Shown here: positions 45,496-48,457 of the stretch, in pieces
Numbering within the stretch: position 1 is the stretch's first letter
Layout of the letters: every line of letters begins with the position of its first letter
Virus record (IMG/VR): IMGVR_UViG_3300045303_000191
Span: 1-48,457 of that record
Strand: one strand, 5' to 3'
DNA: 48,457 nt
DNA from: a virus
The notes under the pieces: model-generated
What the model saw: the letters and a program-made list of their open reading frames with translations, nothing else
What the model was told of the DNA's origin: nothing
Database searches by the model: none
Position numbers and translations under genes: made by a program

Positions 45496-45641
45496 CCCAC
45501 CGGCCCGAACGGGAAGTGGGCGGCAGCGAACACCGCGAGACCGACAGCGATGAGGGTGGCCCCGGTTGCGGGGTAAGCAACGAAGGCTGCGATCGCGAAC
45601 AGGACCACAGCGATCAGGATCAGCAGGGCGCTGATGTTCAT
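45492..45641 (-). CDS. 49-residue two-helix membrane protein
   Basis: It starts MNISALLILIAVVLFAIAAF after AGGAGGAACC, continues with a turn (VAYPATG) and a second helix (ATLIAVGLAVFAAAHFP). The TGA overlaps the amidase start. It is upstream of the endolysin in the lysis cassette, so a holin is possible; there are thus four membrane candidates here. Confidence 0.65.
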   Translation of the reverse strand: MNISALLILIAVVLFAIAAFVAYPATGATLIAVGLAVFAAAHFPFGPVG

Positions 45642-45657
45642 GGTTCCTCCTTTGTTT

Positions 45658-46392
45658 CTAGATTGCCGCTGTGAGAGCAGGCAGGAACGTTGCGGCCGAC
45701 ATTCCCGTCAGCGAACTGGGCAGAACAAACGATGTGGTTTTCACGTACCCAGGGATAGACCCTGTCTTCGTTGCGGTGCTTGCTGTGATACCAACAGCCG
45801 ATGCTGAGTCCAAAGCGATGGCGATGTACCACCTTCGTCCTGTCACTGGAGTCAAAGTGGTCGATCCGATGGTGCTGATGATGTTCCCTGCCGCTGGTTG
45901 GGCCGTCGATCCCTTCGACACCAGCCGTGTGAAGGTTGCTTCGTCGTCGGAGAAGTAGATGCCTACGTCGTAGTTGCCGGCCACCAAAGTCGCCATCGTC
46001 CAGCAAATCCGTGTGACGATTGACGGGGTGACGAGCCCGAAGATCGGAACAAGATAAGCAGAGTTTGCAGTGACAGCCAGCTCCCCGCTCGAGTGACCTC
46101 CCATGATGTGGGTCGGCGCCACAACCGAAGAAGTGGAGACAGAAGCCCACGTCCCGTCTCCGCGCAGAAACTTTGTGGCGTCGTTTGGGTAGCCGGTGAT
46201 CGAGGAGACAGCAACCGTCGACCATTTCTGCTGCTGAACGGTGGTGTCGGCGGTGAGCACATAGCTCGTCACTGGGCTCGGGGCGAGCACGCTCTGCGAT
46301 AGAAGTCCGTTATGGTCGAGCGTCAACCCCATCCCGGGAGTTGGTTGAGCAGCGTTCGGAATGTTCTTAAGTTCATCGATGCTGGGCGGCAT
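45658..46392 (-). CDS. Probable tail fibre / receptor-binding protein
   Basis: 244 residues: the N-terminal part includes ITGYPNDATKFLRGDGTWA, a motif very common just before the tip domain of phage tail fibres. The C-terminal 150 residues are beta-rich (YLVPIFGLVTPSIVTRIC; GRRWYIAIALDSASAVG), like a small jelly-roll tip. It starts at the ATG directly after the TAG of the large tail gene. Host recognition is inferred. Confidence 0.7.
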   Translation of the reverse strand: MPPSIDELKNIPNAAQPTPGMGLTLDHNGLLSQSVLAPSPVTSYVLTADTTVQQQKWSTVAVSSITGYPNDATKFLRGDGTWASVSTSSVVAPTHIMGGHSSGELAVTANSAYLVPIFGLVTPSIVTRICWTMATLVAGNYDVGIYFSDDEATFTRLVSKGSTAQPAAGNIISTIGSTTLTPVTGRRWYIAIALDSASAVGITASTATKTGSIPGYVKTTSFVLPSSLTGMSAATFLPALTAAI

Positions 46393-48258
46393 CTAAACCT
46401 GCCTGAGTTTCAACCTGACAACGAACGTGCCTGACTGCGCGGGCAGATCGTCAGCCTGGTGGATCTCGTAGATTTGAAAACCCTCGGGGTCGCTCAAATC
46501 GACGAGGGCGTTGAAGCTGGTGAACCTGTCGACCACCGTGAACGGCGTTGTGGTTTGGGCGAGAAGGATCAGGTCTTCTACCTGCTCTCTCCCTGACCTG
46601 ACCATGGTGGTGCCGTCACGAAGCTCCCGTGCTTCCAAGCCGCCGTCGCCGGAGCAGTCGATCACCAGCTCCCGGTTCTTGAACTGATCCAACACAGGGG
46701 CTGCACGTAGATAGGTGCGTTTCAACACTGGCCCGTAGGTGCTGGTGCCTTTGTTCAGAGTGACTTTCAAACCCAGGCTTCGGCATGACTGGCTGATCGA
46801 AGCCTCGCTTCCAGCAGCGATACCTATCTGGGCTGTGGTATACGTGTCGGCGTTGGAGTTCAGGCTGTTGGTGCGATACGCGACATCAACCGACCCGCCG
46901 TTCCCGTCAGTTCCCGGCTCGTAGTCAACTTTCACCGACTTCACGAACTTATCCAAAGACGAGTCGAAGTCGAAAAGGGACGAGCTCATAGTCGATGATG
47001 TCGCTGCCGAGGCGCCGTTCTGGTTGATCAACACAGCGGTGGAGGTGCCGTTGACGTGCATGGCTATCTGCGACCCTGGGGCCTGGGTTGCGGCCATCGC
47101 ACCGCTGTTCCCGGATGCGGTGTAAGCAGCGAGAGTGGAGAACGAGCCGTTCGTCAGGTCGTAGAAACGTAGCGTGCCGTCAACGGCGTCCGTGAACAGC
47201 ACCCCTGTGGCGTAGGGGCAGATGGACTGGTCTTGTGTGTTGACGCCGGTGACTGCCCGGTCTGCCCGCCAAGCCACATCAAGGGTGCCGTTGTTGTAGT
47301 AGAACAACGCCCCTTGCAGCTTGTTCAACCTTGAGGTCAACCCGAGGATCCAGATGATGCCCATAGAAACGCAGAACGAGTAGGGGTAGAAGTTGTCGGG
47401 GAAGTCAGCGACTTTGAACACCCCGGTGCCGTCGTAGATCCATAGTTCGGCGCCGTTGGGTCCGTTGGCGTAGCGGAGGATCGCAAGCTTCCCGCCGAAG
47501 GGTTGGAGTTGGAAAGCGTTGACAGCGGCTGACCCGTCAGCGGTCTTCCATGTCCCCTTGATTGAGGCAGCCCCGGCGGTGTCGTACACAACCAGAGTGG
47601 ATGCGTTGATCCCGTACAGGCTGTTGTTGAGGAACGCGAGCGCTGAAGCTGGGGTTGCGGAGAAGGTGCTGAACGCCGCCCCGTTCCATTTCCGAACCAC
47701 CGTCGAGGACGCTCCGGAGATGAACGCGTTGGTGCCGTTATCAGTAACGATCGCCGTAACCCCACCAGCAAGCGAAGCACCATGCCCACCACGGTCAGTG
47801 ACAACACCTATTGTGCTGATCTCATACAGGTTGCCGTTCCCACCCGAGATCGCGTACAACCCACCAGGTGTACCTGTTGCAGAGGAGACAGCGGACGTGG
47901 CGAACGATGTTGTGGTTTGGGCTATCGCCATCCCGATCTGACCCGGGATAGAAATGTCAACGGCCGAGCCTTTCCAGAAACTCGACCGGGACTGGCTGTC
48001 AGCGAGCCGGAAGAACTTCTGGTTCTCCCCTTCGGACCAGTCAACCTGGGAGCTAGTTAGCCACCAGTCCTGTTGGTTGTCCCCGAAGTTCCCCGACACG
48101 TTCTGCCGGTTAATGAACGTCGGGGACAAGCTATAGACGGCTTTGTGTTGGCGGAACGGCAGGGACGGGGTGATCGTGTCGAGAAACACATAGCCTTTGC
48201 CGGCGAGCGCGACATCGAACCTGGTTGGGATGTCCGACGCGACAGCAGGGTCAGCCAT
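46393..48258 (-). CDS. Large tail protein, probable nozzle or tail-hub beta-propeller
   Basis: This 621-residue protein starts at ATG 48258, 1 nt after the adaptor stop. It has no membrane segment and is nearly all beta. Repeats such as GGLYAISGGNGNLYEISTIG, AELWIYDGTGVFKVADF and GTLRFYDLTNGSFSTLAAYT resemble propeller blades. The last 120 residues form another beta domain ending VRLKLRQV. In SU10-like and other short-tailed phages a protein of this size follows the adaptor and forms the tail nozzle. Role by position and fold. Confidence 0.6.
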   Translation of the reverse strand: MADPAVASDIPTRFDVALAGKGYVFLDTITPSLPFRQHKAVYSLSPTFINRQNVSGNFGDNQQDWWLTSSQVDWSEGENQKFFRLADSQSRSSFWKGSAVDISIPGQIGMAIAQTTTSFATSAVSSATGTPGGLYAISGGNGNLYEISTIGVVTDRGGHGASLAGGVTAIVTDNGTNAFISGASSTVVRKWNGAAFSTFSATPASALAFLNNSLYGINASTLVVYDTAGAASIKGTWKTADGSAAVNAFQLQPFGGKLAILRYANGPNGAELWIYDGTGVFKVADFPDNFYPYSFCVSMGIIWILGLTSRLNKLQGALFYYNNGTLDVAWRADRAVTGVNTQDQSICPYATGVLFTDAVDGTLRFYDLTNGSFSTLAAYTASGNSGAMAATQAPGSQIAMHVNGTSTAVLINQNGASAATSSTMSSSLFDFDSSLDKFVKSVKVDYEPGTDGNGGSVDVAYRTNSLNSNADTYTTAQIGIAAGSEASISQSCRSLGLKVTLNKGTSTYGPVLKRTYLRAAPVLDQFKNRELVIDCSGDGGLEARELRDGTTMVRSGREQVEDLILLAQTTTPFTVVDRFTSFNALVDLSDPEGFQIYEIHQADDLPAQSGTFVVRLKLRQV

Positions 48259-48259
48259 C

Positions 48260-48457
48260 TCAGAGCAAACTCTGGCAGTGGTGAGGCATCGCAGGCATCG
48301 CTGCTAATGCAAGTTCCGAACGGAACCTTTCCCATAACTGGTTACCGATCGCAGATGAGGACCCCACCCGGTTCGCCTGTTCGCGTTCGTCGATTGCACC
48401 GGATGAGAACCGGACCCTCGCTGCCTCGCCGCTCATCAACAATGTGGCTGCGGCGTA
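48260..48457 (-). CDS. C-terminal end of the adaptor gene (second copy at the map end)
   Basis: This is the same reading frame as the gene at 1-846 and is the real 3' end: after the repeat it continues PAMPHHCQSLL and stops at TGA 48260. The difference at 48331 gives Glu instead of Gln in QLWERFR. This entry is partial only because the circular map was cut here. Confidence 0.85.
   Translation of the reverse strand, partial: YAAATLLMSGEAARVRFSSGAIDEREQANRVGSSSAIGNQLWERFRSELALAAMPAMPHHCQSLL
48296..48457. repeat. Right copy of the 162-bp terminal direct repeat
   Basis: Identical to 1-162 except C48331 against G36. Joining the copies gives one continuous reading frame, which supports a circular map. 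Confidence 0.95.

Noticed and set aside
45638-46225. 195-codon minus-strand frame overlapping the tail-fibre gene
   Set aside because: His/Arg/Cys-rich and out of frame with a gene bearing a recognisable tail-fibre motif; no RBS.

Overview
The window is the complete genome, as a circular or terminally redundant map, of a tailed bacteriophage. The last 162 bases (48296-48457) repeat the first 162 with one mismatch, so the unique length is about 48,295 bp and the gene at position 1 runs across the junction. The DNA is GC-rich, GTG starts are very common, and it encodes a secreted Rpf-like lysozyme domain. Together these point to a high-GC Gram-positive (actinobacterial) host. A tyrosine integrase, a tRNA-derived attP-like core and two small regulators point to a temperate life style. 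The capsid protein and the protein after it resemble the SU10-type capsid and adaptor. I see no tail-tube or classical tape-measure gene, so a short-tailed (podovirus-like) particle is the best inference.

Layout. Nearly everything is on the minus strand, in two long operons. Each begins beside a plus-strand DNA-binding gene. (1) The late operon starts near 30.2 kb, divergent from an RHH regulator at 30541, and runs down to position 1 and on through 48258 to 43164. In order it holds endonuclease VII; a sugar cassette (GT4, three GT2-like proteins, GT17-like protein, NAD-dependent epimerase) interrupted by a LAGLIDADG gene; large terminase; an SGNH-hydrolase tail protein; a beta-helix tailspike; portal; a repeat-rich structural protein; an M15 peptidase; a 1519-residue internal protein; a lytic transglycosylase; a GH25-like protein; a scaffold-like protein; major capsid protein; adaptor; a 621-residue tail protein; a tail fibre; and a lysis cassette (amidase, coiled-coil membrane protein, several tiny membrane proteins). 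(2) The early/lysogeny operon starts at 42517, divergent from an XRE-type regulator at 42600, and runs down to 30863. It holds a winged-helix protein, a secreted HExxH metallopeptidase candidate, an AbrB-like protein, three HNH nucleases, an OB-fold/SSB-like protein, a replication-initiator-like protein, tRNA-Asp, the integrase with its att core, the Rpf-like secreted protein, and many small zinc-ribbon proteins.

Gene packing is extreme. Most early junctions are ATGA, GTGA, TGATG or TAATG overlaps, and several real genes are only 13 to 60 codons long. No DNA polymerase, helicase or primase is recognisable, so replication probably relies on the host.

The most unusual points are: an att core inside the integrase gene itself, downstream of the catalytic tyrosine; a tRNA-Asp lying in frame inside a translationally coupled ORF; a repeated RBS-bearing element, fossilised inside a modular protein; a leaderless-looking RHH promoter whose -10 sits inside its own palindrome; and a phage glycosylation cassette. 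All protein functions are read from motifs by eye, without database searches.
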